Under the pieces are notes generated by a model. The model worked only from the letters and a program-made list of their open reading frames with translations. It was not told the DNA's origin and did no database searches. This document shows, in pieces, positions 53,716-61,847 of a DNA stretch of 64,000 nt. The position numbers and the translations under genes are program-made. The stretch covers positions 2,092,375-2,156,374 of the forward strand of contig NZ_VCEJ01000002.1 of assembly GCF_005860805.1 (NCBI RefSeq), read 5' to 3'. This DNA comes from Dyadobacter luticola (GTDB taxonomy: Bacteria > Bacteroidota > Bacteroidia > Cytophagales > Spirosomataceae). Position 1 is the first letter of the stretch. Every line of letters begins with the position of its first letter.

Positions 53716-55290
53716 TTATCGGACCGTATTTTCCAAAACAATCACGGACGGCCCGCTCGTGAGCCATTTCTCACCAAGACCGGTGGTATCGCCCCGCGGG
53801 AGCAGGTATACGAATGATCCCAGCACGACGTCGGTATCACCGTCGGCGTCCATATCGCCGGCATCCATCACAATCCAGCGACCTTTGGAATCTTCGGGAA
53901 AAGAGTAGTCGTCAAATTTCAGGTTACCCTTATTGTTCAGGTAAATAAAACTTTCCTCGGGGTAGCGCAGATAATCCGGAAAGAACGAAATGGCCGCGAT
54001 ATCCAGGTCACCATCCAGGTCGTAATCCCGGACGATCGCCTTATACGCACCATTTAACTGATAGAAATAAGCCTGCTTGAAATTGGATTTGCCATCACTC
54101 AGGTAAACATAAATGCCATGGTAACTTTTCAGCATGGGCGTTTTATCTGCATTATCGCCGCATACATAGATAATGTCGTCAAAACCATCTTTGTTAAAAT
54201 CGGCCAGTTCAATGTGCTGGGAGCCGTTTAGCGGCAAAAATGTCAACAATCTTTTTTCCAGGAACTTGCCGGAACCCTGGTTTTCGTATAAAAAAACACC
54301 CTCGTCACCCTGCGCCATTAAAACGTAAATGTCGGGCTTCCCGTCTTTGTTCGCATCTTTTATGACCGCACTGATCGCCCCCGGCTTCTCCCGTAAAGTC
54401 CTCTTTTCATACCCGCCGCGACCATTGTTCAGATACCACGAAAGCTGTCCGGTTTCATTTCCATACTCGCAGGCCACCACATCCTCATGCCCGTCCTGGT
54501 TCAAATCGCCGTATACCATAAAAACCGGCCGCAGCAAATTAGGAATCGCCGTATCCAAAGGTTTGTAGCCAAGCTTACCAGCCGTTTTGCTCAGCCGCTG
54601 CAAAGCGCCGGCGGGCGCATCCGTCGGGAAAACGCCGCGGCCTGTGGTGGTGAGAAACAAGGTTTTATCGTTTTCGTAAAAATGAACAGGCGTCGATTCG
54701 AGCGGCATACTGTAACTTTCGCTCAGATCCTTATTCAGGAATGTGAGCACATTCCGCCTGCCTTTTGCGTCACCAAAAACAATCCCCTGCTTGTCCGGAA
54801 GTATCTTAACCAGTGTGGTCAGCGCAGGTCGGTTCGCAAAAGCAGGCTCTCTGAATTTGAAATGTTTCAGCCCCATGCGGATTTTGGTTTTCCGGACTGG
54901 CGGCGCTATCGAGTCGGGCGCATTGTCCATGAAATATTTTTGGATTTTATCCCAATCCGCTTTTGCCATCACCGGAGATTCAGGGTAAATGCCTGCCGCT
55001 TTGATAACGTCGCCACCTTTATTTGCATCAAACAAACTATCCGGTCTGACGCCCCCCGCGTACATGCCCATCCTGTGTCCCATCGCAGGCAGCACGTCCT
55101 GCCAGGCAGTTTTTGGCAAAAGTTCGGGGCTTACAAAAGTGTGGCAGCGACTGCAATGTGCAATAGCCAGCTCCTTGCCGGCAAGTTGTGAGGCCGGTGG
55201 TTCCTGTAACTGTTTTTGCTCGTTTTGCTTTTTTGTGGTGCAGGCGGCCAGCAAAGAAAAGAAGATTAAAACAGGCAAAAGTGGTCTCAT
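53716..55290 (-). CDS. FG-GAP repeat lipoprotein with a cytochrome c-type CxxCH motif
   Basis: A 524-residue exported lipoprotein (lipobox L-L-A-A-C, Cys17). A single heme-binding motif C46-S-R-C49-H50 follows, in I-A-H-C-S-R-C-H-T-F with later M residues that could be the second ligand, so the first about 130 residues may be a small cytochrome c domain. The rest contains at least five FG-GAP/VCBS calcium-binding segments: D-L-N-Q-D-G-H-E-D-V, D-A-N-K-D-G-K-P-D-I, D-F-N-K-D-G-F-D-D-I, D-Y-D-L-D-G-D-L-D-I and D-M-D-A-D-G-D-T-D-V. These form a seven-bladed type propeller. Role unknown; possibly surface redox or binding. Confidence 0.85.
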   Translation of the reverse strand: MRPLLPVLIFFSLLAACTTKKQNEQKQLQEPPASQLAGKELAIAHCSRCHTFVSPELLPKTAWQDVLPAMGHRMGMYAGGVRPDSLFDANKGGDVIKAAGIYPESPVMAKADWDKIQKYFMDNAPDSIAPPVRKTKIRMGLKHFKFREPAFANRPALTTLVKILPDKQGIVFGDAKGRRNVLTFLNKDLSESYSMPLESTPVHFYENDKTLFLTTTGRGVFPTDAPAGALQRLSKTAGKLGYKPLDTAIPNLLRPVFMVYGDLNQDGHEDVVACEYGNETGQLSWYLNNGRGGYEKRTLREKPGAISAVIKDANKDGKPDIYVLMAQGDEGVFLYENQGSGKFLEKRLLTFLPLNGSQHIELADFNKDGFDDIIYVCGDNADKTPMLKSYHGIYVYLSDGKSNFKQAYFYQLNGAYKAIVRDYDLDGDLDIAAISFFPDYLRYPEESFIYLNNKGNLKFDDYSFPEDSKGRWIVMDAGDMDADGDTDVVLGSFVYLLPRGDTTGLGEKWLTSGPSVIVLENTVR

Positions 55291-55347
55291 AAATCGAAAA
55301 GGGTTTTGGAGGGGCTAAGTTAAAAGATTAAACATGGCGGGACGCAC

Positions 55348-55390
55348 AAAAAAATGCCTGTCAGCGGAAGTAAATCCTATCCTGACAGGC
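55348..55390 (-). terminator. terminator of the porin-family gene
   Basis: GCCTGTCAG pairs with CTGACAGGC; on the minus strand the stem is followed by a T run. Confidence 0.8.
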
Positions 55391-55413
55391 AAATGATACG
55401 AGTGCGGCTATCC

Positions 55414-55989
55414 TTATTTAACAATTGGGATTAACCAGAAAATACTTGCCTGGATAACGCTGTTTTTAAAATCAGGACTGATGTTTTGTCCTGTAAAATC
55501 CCCTACTTTGGAAAACCCTGCCACATAGCGTGCGCCGATTCCCAGCCCGATCGGTGATTGATAACCAATACCTACACCACCACCCAGGTCGAGATTCTTG
55601 GCAAAATTATCGATGGTCTGGTCAGGAACATTAGAAGAAGCCCGGAAGCCTACCTGCGGACCAAATTCAAAGTAGAAACCGCCACTAGACTTGAATTTCA
55701 ACATAATAGGAAGCGTCACATAATTGATCTTAAAGTCAGATTTCGTTCCGCCACGATCCACTTTTGCGCCTTGGGTCGAGAAAAGCACCTCAGGTTGAAT
55801 AGAAAAAACACGACCCAAGCCAAAGTTTAGCATACCACCCAAATGATAGCCGACCAGCGCATCCGACTCAATGTTTCCGCCAGTGTAGTTGCTGATGTTC
55901 AAACCAGCTTTTGGGCCAAAGCTAAATGACTGAGCAAAAGCTGTTTGTACGGAGAAGAACAAGGCGATTGCAAATAATAATTTTTTCAT
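55414..55989 (-). CDS. outer-membrane beta-barrel (PorT-like) protein
   Basis: A 191-residue protein with a Sec signal peptide (MKKLLFAIALFF to A-F-A-Q). The mature part starts S-F-S-F-G-P-K-A-G-L-N-I-S-N-Y, the usual opening of the Bacteroidota porin/PorT outer-membrane barrel family. Alternating hydrophobic strands and the tail S-V-I-Q-A-S-I-F-W-L-I-P support an eight-strand barrel. A transport or structural role in the outer membrane is likely; no specific substrate. It is transcribed alone. Confidence 0.88.
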   Translation of the reverse strand: MKKLLFAIALFFSVQTAFAQSFSFGPKAGLNISNYTGGNIESDALVGYHLGGMLNFGLGRVFSIQPEVLFSTQGAKVDRGGTKSDFKINYVTLPIMLKFKSSGGFYFEFGPQVGFRASSNVPDQTIDNFAKNLDLGGGVGIGYQSPIGLGIGARYVAGFSKVGDFTGQNISPDFKNSVIQASIFWLIPIVK

Positions 55990-56201
55990 GATTGAAAAAT
56001 GGGATAAATGAAGTTAATGAAGGGCGTCGCAAATCATCTTCGCAGTGCTTTCTCACAAGTATGTTGACTGCAAGCCATTTGTCTGCAAATGATTTGTTTG
56101 GCTATTTACAAACATCAAAATCCTGTGCCAGGTTTTAGGGTGTAGAGATATGGTCTGGAATGATTTTAGCATAAAATTGCCGCAAATCAATTACAGGTAA
56201 A

Positions 56202-56972
56202 ATGGCGATTCAGCAATCCCTACCATTTTTTTCCGGTACCAGCGGTCTCGTTCTGCCCGTGCCGAACAAGCAATTTTACCCGCCGGAATTCCAGGGCAAA
56301 AGTCGGCTGACTTATTATGCCTCCATGTTTAACAGCATTGAGATCAACAGTTCATTCTACAAGGTGCCGCTGGCGAGTACTGTGAAGAACTGGGCGACGC
56401 AGGTGCCGGAAGATTTCCGGTTTACTTTCAAGCTTTGGCGTGATATTACGCATCAAAAAGGGCTGGTTTTCAATCCCGAAGATGTGAAACGTTTTATAGG
56501 AGTTATCAATCAGGCCGGAGATAAGAAGGGCAGCCTGCTCATTCAGTTTCCACCCTCCCTGAAAGCAATCATGCGCCCGCAGCTGGAAAAGCTGGTGTTG
56601 ACCATTTCGGAGGAAGATCCTGACAAAGAGTGGGATACGGCATTAGAATTTCGCCACGATTCGTGGTACGAGGAAGAAACATTTGAACTGCTCGAACATT
56701 TCGGTTTTGGTATCGTCCTGCACGACAAGCCCGGATCGGCGCCGGATGTCGTCGACTCTGACCTCAATTTCAGGTACCTCCGGTTTCACGGCCCCAAAGG
56801 TGATTACCGCGGACAATACGAGGACGATTTTCTCTACGAATACGGAGAAAAGATCCAGGATTGGCTGAGCGAGGGCAAAACGGTTTATGCCTATTTCAAC
56901 AATACGATGGGCGAGGCAATGAAAAACCTGAAATTGCTTAACGCTGTCACCACAGCTTCTCCTCTTTCATAA
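56202..56972 (+). CDS. DUF72 family protein
   Basis: A 256-residue TIM-barrel protein of the DUF72/YecE family. Typical features are G-T-S-G-L near the start, L-T-Y-Y-A-S-M-F-N-S-I-E-I-N-S-S-F-Y, F-R-F-T-F-K-L-W-R-D-I-T-H, L-I-Q-F-P-P-S, A-L-E-F-R-H-D-S-W-Y and Y-L-R-F-H-G. No biochemical function is established for the family, although an acidic active-site pocket is expected. The end of the gene overlaps a small minus-strand gene by 26 bases. Confidence 0.88.
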   Translation: MAIQQSLPFFSGTSGLVLPVPNKQFYPPEFQGKSRLTYYASMFNSIEINSSFYKVPLASTVKNWATQVPEDFRFTFKLWRDITHQKGLVFNPEDVKRFIGVINQAGDKKGSLLIQFPPSLKAIMRPQLEKLVLTISEEDPDKEWDTALEFRHDSWYEEETFELLEHFGFGIVLHDKPGSAPDVVDSDLNFRYLRFHGPKGDYRGQYEDDFLYEYGEKIQDWLSEGKTVYAYFNNTMGEAMKNLKLLNAVTTASPLS

Positions 56973-57138
56973 ATCCGGTGGCGGTAAGTACCTGCATGAG
57001 GATACTCGTCACCAGCATCGCGCGTACCACGATAAAAAGCGCCCGATAATCCACCTGCGGTTCAAGCACAATCACCAGATAATAAAGGAGAATGTTGGAC
57101 ATCGCCAACACGAGGAATGTAAAAAATTTACTGAACAT
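56947..57138 (-). CDS. small two-helix membrane protein
   Basis: A 63-residue frame with two hydrophobic helices (about 5-27 and 33-55) and a short charged tail, M-K-E-E-K-L-W. It ends inside the convergent DUF72 gene. A TATCTTCG element (one mismatch to TAnnTTTG) lies about 30 bases upstream on the minus strand. I do not know the family. It fills the only gap before the RES-Xre operon and is probably real. Confidence 0.5.
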   Translation of the reverse strand: MFSKFFTFLVLAMSNILLYYLVIVLEPQVDYRALFIVVRAMLVTSILMQVLTATGFMKEEKLW

Positions 57139-57210
57139 GTGATTTGGGTTTGTTACACGAAGATAATCACACGACAGCTTTTTGGCATAATTAAATTTTT
57201 ATTACGTGGC

Positions 57211-57669
57211 TCAGCCAAGCCGCTTATCTGTAGGCAAATCTTCCACCCTTAATATTCTAACCAGCGAAGCAAAATCCGGAAAATTGGGGTTTATGATAAC
57301 ATTATGCTCAGAGGGAACCACGGCGCTTTTGACTTTGAATGCAACAAAATTTCTTTCTGAAATAATTTTATCGCCCATTTGCCGGAGTTCGAGGTTATCG
57401 GGTTCCCGCCAATTATGGGGCAGGTCGGTGATGTTAATCTCTAAAACGGGAGCACTTTCGTTTATTTCAATAACTATGACAATCATGTTGTCTGGCAAAT
57501 CTTCGAGATCGACATGAACGAGAATTTCGAGTAGCGCAAGTGCCCTCGATTCGCTGGTGTAAACTGCGTGGACGCCCTGACTATTCCACCGGCCGCCCTC
57601 ATTTGCCGCTCCCTGACCGGACAAATCATTACTCCTGGACTTTTTCTTGACGATGCGATAAACGATCAT
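57211..57669 (-). CDS. RES domain toxin
   Basis: A 152-residue RES-domain protein, the toxin of RES-Xre systems. These toxins degrade or modify NAD+ with an ADP-ribosyltransferase-like fold. The conserved residues are visible: R5 in V-Y-R-I, G-G-R27-W in N-E-G-G-R-W-N, Y37 and S-E-S in A-V-Y-T-S-E-S, and E48 in A-L-L-E-I. Its start overlaps the antitoxin stop by the four bases ATGA, giving translational coupling. Antitoxin first, toxin second is the usual order. Confidence 0.9.
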   Translation of the reverse strand: MIVYRIVKKKSRSNDLSGQGAANEGGRWNSQGVHAVYTSESRALALLEILVHVDLEDLPDNMIVIVIEINESAPVLEINITDLPHNWREPDNLELRQMGDKIISERNFVAFKVKSAVVPSEHNVIINPNFPDFASLVRILRVEDLPTDKRLG

Positions 57670-58169
57670 GAATACACTCCTTCGTCAATTCGCCCAAGGA
57701 TTTGGTTAACCATTCTGATCCCGGTCGGGGTTTTTAACAAATCAAAAGGACGCTTGCCCCTTAACGCCCTGTTTTCCTTGTGCAGCCAGCGCCTAAACTT
57801 GTATTCATCTTCAAAAACCTTGATCCCATGTGCCACCGTATTGGCAATTTCGATGGACTGCGAGGATACTACGCTGTCAAACGGGTCTGACTCGTTTTTT
57901 CTCGAAAGCGTTTTATAGGAAAGATTTAGAAGCCCCGCCATGTCTTTCATGGGTATTTCCATAACATCCGCGAGCGAAAGCAAGGCAAGCTTATTGACAC
58001 CTAAAAGTGAAGCTTCCAGTAGATCAAGACTGGAAGTAGGTTCGGAAGGGATGAATGTTTCAGCACCTAAAATTTGCCACACAAATTTTTCCAGTGAAAT
58101 ATCGCTGCGAACCTCTCCTGCGTCATCATTCCAAACCCGCTTTTGCTGAATAGCTTTCATAGTGGACAT
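57666..58169 (-). CDS. Xre/MbcA-type antitoxin of the RES-Xre pair
   Basis: A 167-residue antitoxin. A Xre-like N-terminal DNA-binding region (about 50-100; L-L-G-V-N-K-L-A-L-L-S-L-A-D-V..M-K-D-M-A-G-L-L-N-L-S-Y-K-T-L-S-R-K) is followed by a DUF2384 toxin-binding C-terminus (G-I-K-V-F-E-D-E-Y-K-F-R-R-W-L-H-K-E-N..P-F-D-L-L-K-T-P-T-G). The promoter motif lies so close that ATG 58169 would be at the transcript end; ATG 58160 (MKAIQQK) is a likely true start. It neutralises the RES toxin and represses the operon. Confidence 0.88.
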   Translation of the reverse strand: MSTMKAIQQKRVWNDDAGEVRSDISLEKFVWQILGAETFIPSEPTSSLDLLEASLLGVNKLALLSLADVMEIPMKDMAGLLNLSYKTLSRKNESDPFDSVVSSQSIEIANTVAHGIKVFEDEYKFRRWLHKENRALRGKRPFDLLKTPTGIRMVNQILGRIDEGVYS

Positions 58170-58205
58170 TTTTCCAAATATACGATAAAAATGTCCGCTT
58201 TTATC
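58164..58205 (-). promoter_or_regulatory. promoter and operator of the RES-Xre operon
   Basis: TATATTTG on the minus strand (58175-58182) is an exact -7 element. It lies between the arms of a perfect 10-base inverted repeat, GGACATTTTT (58164-58173) and AAAAATGTCC (58187-58196). A further perfect repeat GATAAAA-N8-TTTTATC covers 58184-58205. This is a strong candidate autorepression operator. Confidence 0.7.
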
Positions 58206-58218
58206 TGATACAATATCT

Positions 58219-59019
58219 TCACTTCACATCCAAATCCAAAATCTGCTGCAAATACTTCCCAGGCAGAATCATGTCCCGCAGCATATTCTGCAACCTGAAA
58301 ATCCGCAGCAGTTTGTAAGCCGGTAATAGGAATGTCAGAATGGATTTGTCTCCCAGGCGTAGCAGCGAGGTAACCTGGCTCGGGCAGATTTGAGCTTGAA
58401 CTTGTTTCAATAATGTGTATCTCCCCCAGCCCAAATGTTTTCGGTACTGTTTATAGAGGTCAATGGAGTAGCGGCTTTCGATGAGGTTTTCCTGTAAATG
58501 TGCGTCCCGCATTGTTTCCCAGGCTGGAAATGTGACAGGCAGGCCGGAGATGCCCATCCCCGCTCCTACCTGGTGGAAAACTTTGAAAATTTCTTCTTTT
58601 TCAAGGTCCGTAAGCTTTCTTTCCAATAGTTCAAATGACCGGATCGAGTAGTCGATGAGCATGAATAATACGTCCCGGTAAGCCCAATCCGGGATCTTTG
58701 CGCCGCGCTTGTTTTCTACTTCCCGGTGGATCGCTGCGATCTGCTCGATCGCCCGCATTGCGCCGGTGTAATCTGAAAATACGATTTTCCGGGCATAAGT
58801 AACTGTGGAAAATAACCTTCCCAGCGGATCAGCAGGCAATTTTCCTGTGAAGTAAAGCCAGTCGACCGATTTGTTCAATGCAAATTCTGCCGAAGCCCCG
58901 GCAAAAATAAAAAGTATCGTATCTGCTTTGCCCCAGATTTCCCGCACAATCGACCCTTCTTCAACAAACCATTTTACTGTCGAAAATTCTTTTTCCAATT
59001 CCTGAACCTGAGCTTCCAT
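58219..59019 (-). CDS. oxygenase MpaB family (DUF2236) protein
   Basis: A 266-residue mostly helical protein. The pattern A-S-A-E-F-A-L-N near 40, Y-A-R-K-I-V-F-S-D (about 78), I-H-R-E-V (about 100), R-D-V-L-F-M-L-I-D-Y-S-I-R-S-F-E-L-L and H-L-G-W-G-R-Y resembles DUF2236, the heme-dependent MpaB/rubber-oxygenase fold. Exact heme ligands were not proven, but a histidine in I-H-R-E-V fits. Start at 59019 (MEAQVQEL) is preferred over a longer frame. No partner genes are nearby. Confidence 0.7.
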   Translation of the reverse strand: MEAQVQELEKEFSTVKWFVEEGSIVREIWGKADTILFIFAGASAEFALNKSVDWLYFTGKLPADPLGRLFSTVTYARKIVFSDYTGAMRAIEQIAAIHREVENKRGAKIPDWAYRDVLFMLIDYSIRSFELLERKLTDLEKEEIFKVFHQVGAGMGISGLPVTFPAWETMRDAHLQENLIESRYSIDLYKQYRKHLGWGRYTLLKQVQAQICPSQVTSLLRLGDKSILTFLLPAYKLLRIFRLQNMLRDMILPGKYLQQILDLDVK

Positions 59020-59243
59020 AATTTTAATATTAAAAAGTACTTTGAGTTGCAAAGTAATCTATTTATCGTTTCTCTGTCAAGCGTATATAAATGTTTGAGT
59101 CCAATTTTTCTCCCATACCTCCGGCGCAGTTCAGATCATAATATGTGCAGTTGATCCCGCCGATTTTGCAATGTGGCAATTCAGTCATAGCATAAAAACC
59201 TGTCGCGAATGAATTTTGAACCAGCATTTAACAATCAGCCAAA

Positions 59244-60071
59244 ATGAAAAATAAGATGAACAACTTTTCCCACAACAAATTTCTGCGCCAAATTGGTCGC
59301 CAGGTCACCAAGCAGGCATTCTTGATCACACTCGCCGCCTCCTGCATTTTTTCCTGCGAAACGAAGGACGACATGCAGCCTGGCGGTGGCGACGGTGCGG
59401 GAAAATCGGGTTACCTGGTGGGTAAAGTGACGGATCAAAACGGCCAGGGCGTGGCCGGAGCAACGATTTATACTGCCAATACCGTTTTCAAAGACCGCGG
59501 CGCGGAGGTTACTTCTTCTTCAAATGGTGCATACAAAATCGCGATGGTGGAAGGCCTGGGGCAGTGGATTGCGAAGGCGTATACTTTGGCCGAATATAAC
59601 GGCCGGGTTTATAAAATGCCGCTGCATCCGGAAAATTCGGATTCGTTTACGGCCGAAGAAAAACCGGTGCGAAATTTCGAGTGGCGGATCCAGGGACACA
59701 TGCCGGACAAAGGCCTGAATCTCTATTATGGTGGCTCGGCCGAGCTTTACCGCGATCTAAATTCGAATCTGTATGATTCAGAAAATGTGGAATTTACATT
59801 TACGCCAGTCGGTCCGCTGATTGATGGTTCCGCAGGCAAAACATTAAAACTAAGCGGCGGAAAAAGTGGCTCCAACAACTATAACCGCATCGACGACATT
59901 CCCATCGGCCGCTACAAAGTTTCAGCAATTTACAAACCGACCGGGGAAACATTGGGCGTACGGGACGCCTGGAATGATTACGATTATTATACAACAATCA
60001 CCGTGGATTTCATGGGAACAGAAAACTCCTACCGCGCCAATCAAATGGGCATCGGGTTTACGGACCTTTGA
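59244..60071 (+). CDS. lipoprotein with carboxypeptidase regulatory-like domain
   Basis: A 275-residue lipoprotein with a lipobox (A-A-S-C-I-F-S-C, cysteine at 34 or 38) after an unusually long charged N-terminus. The mature region starts with a Gly-rich linker, then a carboxypeptidase regulatory-like (CarboxypepD_reg) fold at about 58-110 (G-K-V-T-D-Q-N-G-Q-G-V-A-G-A-T-I-Y and later S-S-N-G-A-Y-K-I). The second half has beta-rich segments without a known family. It is probably a surface or periplasmic lipoprotein that binds proteins or sugars. Its stop is 2 bases from the end of a convergent pseudogene. Confidence 0.75.
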   Translation: MKNKMNNFSHNKFLRQIGRQVTKQAFLITLAASCIFSCETKDDMQPGGGDGAGKSGYLVGKVTDQNGQGVAGATIYTANTVFKDRGAEVTSSSNGAYKIAMVEGLGQWIAKAYTLAEYNGRVYKMPLHPENSDSFTAEEKPVRNFEWRIQGHMPDKGLNLYYGGSAELYRDLNSNLYDSENVEFTFTPVGPLIDGSAGKTLKLSGGKSGSNNYNRIDDIPIGRYKVSAIYKPTGETLGVRDAWNDYDYYTTITVDFMGTENSYRANQMGIGFTDL

Positions 60072-60073
60072 CC

Positions 60074-61088
60074 TCACTTTCGCTGCTGCGCGAAAAGCCA
60101 ATCCATCAAACCTGGCGTATTTCGCACATCAGACCAGATATCATGGCCGGCCTGGGAAAATTCGGAGTAGCGGGGATTTCCACCGGCCTTTTTGATAGCC
60201 GCGATCATATCACGCGTGCCGCTCACCGGCGCCAGCCGGTCGCGGGCGCCATGAAATGCCCATACCGGCATATCGACTAATTTCGAAGCATACTTCACAT
60301 CGCCGCCTCCGCAAATAGGAATAGCCGCAGCAAACAAGACAAACAATCAGCGGATAACGTTTAGTCGAATCGTAATCAATCGGGGTCACAAACTTGTATC
60401 GCAATGTGTCGCCAGAATCGTTAACATAGTTTTTGGCTCCAAATTTCTTTGCCTGCCTGATCGCCTCCGGGGTTAGTCTGAAAGGCGCTATGGCCCTCGC
60501 ACTTTCACTGGCAAATCCAAAACCAGCCAGTATCAAGGCGAAAATAGCCACCACTTTCAAAAGCTCTCTCAGAACTCGCGGAGGGGCTTGCTGCTGATCG
60601 GCCACCAGCCTAGACTCTTCTATTAAATTAATCAAAAAGAAAACCGGTACAAGAATGCTGACCAAACCTGTCGCCCGATGAATATTTTCAAGTACCGACC
60701 TCAGCCCGACATCGGCGGTTTTAACAGCCCATATCAATGTAACCAGCAAAACAGGCCCTGCTATCAAAGCGAGCAGGCCGCCACGCTTCAACCAGGGACG
60801 TGCGCGTGCAGGAGAAATGACCAGGCTCGCGGCATACAAAATGCCGATGCTGATTGTGATTACCGAAAACGGCACATACATCTTTTGTAAATCTCGATAC
60901 AGCAGCAAGTTAAATACGAGCACATATTGACAAAAGGTCGCCACCGTTGCCGCCGTGCCCGCAAAAAATGCAAAAATCGATAGCCTTTCCTGAAAAAATA
61001 GTGGAGTATCGAAAAAGAAGATATCAGAAAAATGAATGTTAAAACCAATAGCCAGGGATAAAACGAGCCGAAAACTACTCTCTGTCAA
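60074..61088 (-). pseudogene. membrane-anchored serine hydrolase, broken by internal deletion
   Basis: The upstream part (61088 to about 60340) codes for several membrane helices and then the start of a hydrolase domain (P-F-R-L-T-P-E-A-I-R-Q-A-K-K-F, D-S-T-K-R-Y-P-L-I-V-C-L). In another frame the downstream part (about 60346 to 60074) continues with F-A-A-A-I-P-I-C-G-G-G-D, V-P-V/M-P-V-W-A-F-H-G-A-R-D and a final G-H-D-I-W. In the family, about 100 residues with the GxSxG nucleophile lie between these. Here they are missing, and the frame changes at the junction near 60340. The gene is thus dead. Confidence 0.7.
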
Positions 61089-61204
61089 GCCCTTACATAC
61101 ATCATCAGTTTATTGCGTATTTAAACGGTTAGCTTCGCTGCCTGGCAACCTTTTAGCGCTAACCGACTGTCTATGTAACCGGATACTTAACGCCCGATCC
61201 TGCT

Positions 61205-61837
61205 ATGAAAAATTGGTTTCCCTTACTTCTCTCAATGCTCATTCTTCCGGCAGCCGCGCAGGCGCAGTGGACGAGGCAGATCGGTATCAATGTTGTCCCG
61301 CTCATTGCCAGGACTTTGGAAGTGAACAGCGAGTTCAGCGACCATCCCGGATACGGCCTGACTTTAAGTGCAGGGCATACATTCAGAACACCGCATACCG
61401 GCCTGATCAATTATGATGTTTACGACGGGATCGACGACCGGAAAACGTCCGGAACATTTGTCAAAGCCGGTATCAAACTCAACCTGAACAGCATTACGGG
61501 AACCGTGCAGCGCACCAACTTTTACATTGGCACGGCGCTGATTTTATCACAATACCGCCAAACCGCCATGAAAAGAGAGTTGGACGATGTCGACAGAGTA
61601 ACTTTTCCTGTTTCGACAAGTGGGGTTACACTTTGCCCGGCCGTTTCCATGGGATTTACAACAAAAATTGGCAAGCATTTAATCTTCGATTGGGGTGTCC
61701 AGAAAGCCTTTGTGTACCGGGAAGATGATTTTATAGGCACACGGGCCAGAAATTACCAGCCTGGGGCTGGCGCAGAGCAGGCCACTCCCTTTGTTTCTTA
61801 CGTTCAGGGAATGTTATCGCTGAGATACCGATTTTGA
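61205..61837 (+). CDS. exported probable outer-membrane beta-barrel protein
   Basis: A 210-residue protein with a Sec signal peptide (MKNWFPLLLSMLILPAAAQAQ). The mature part has alternating strands (R-Q-I-G-I-N-V-V-P-L, G-Y-G-L-T-L-S-A-G-H-T-F, F-V-K-A-G-I-K-L-N-L, N-F-Y-I-G-T-A-L-I) and ends with an aromatic residue, L-S-L-R-Y-R-F, the usual outer-membrane barrel end. The family is not recognised. It is transcribed alone and precedes the convergent hydrolase operon. An 8-base inverted repeat (CGGTTAGC, 61126-61133, with GCTAACCG, 61158-61165) lies upstream. Confidence 0.75.
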   Translation: MKNWFPLLLSMLILPAAAQAQWTRQIGINVVPLIARTLEVNSEFSDHPGYGLTLSAGHTFRTPHTGLINYDVYDGIDDRKTSGTFVKAGIKLNLNSITGTVQRTNFYIGTALILSQYRQTAMKRELDDVDRVTFPVSTSGVTLCPAVSMGFTTKIGKHLIFDWGVQKAFVYREDDFIGTRARNYQPGAGAEQATPFVSYVQGMLSLRYRF

Positions 61838-61847
61838 AATCCGGGTT

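Noticed and set aside
61126..61165. 8-base inverted repeat upstream of the outer-membrane protein gene
   Set aside because: 24-base spacer and no T run; no regulator nearby to assign it to.
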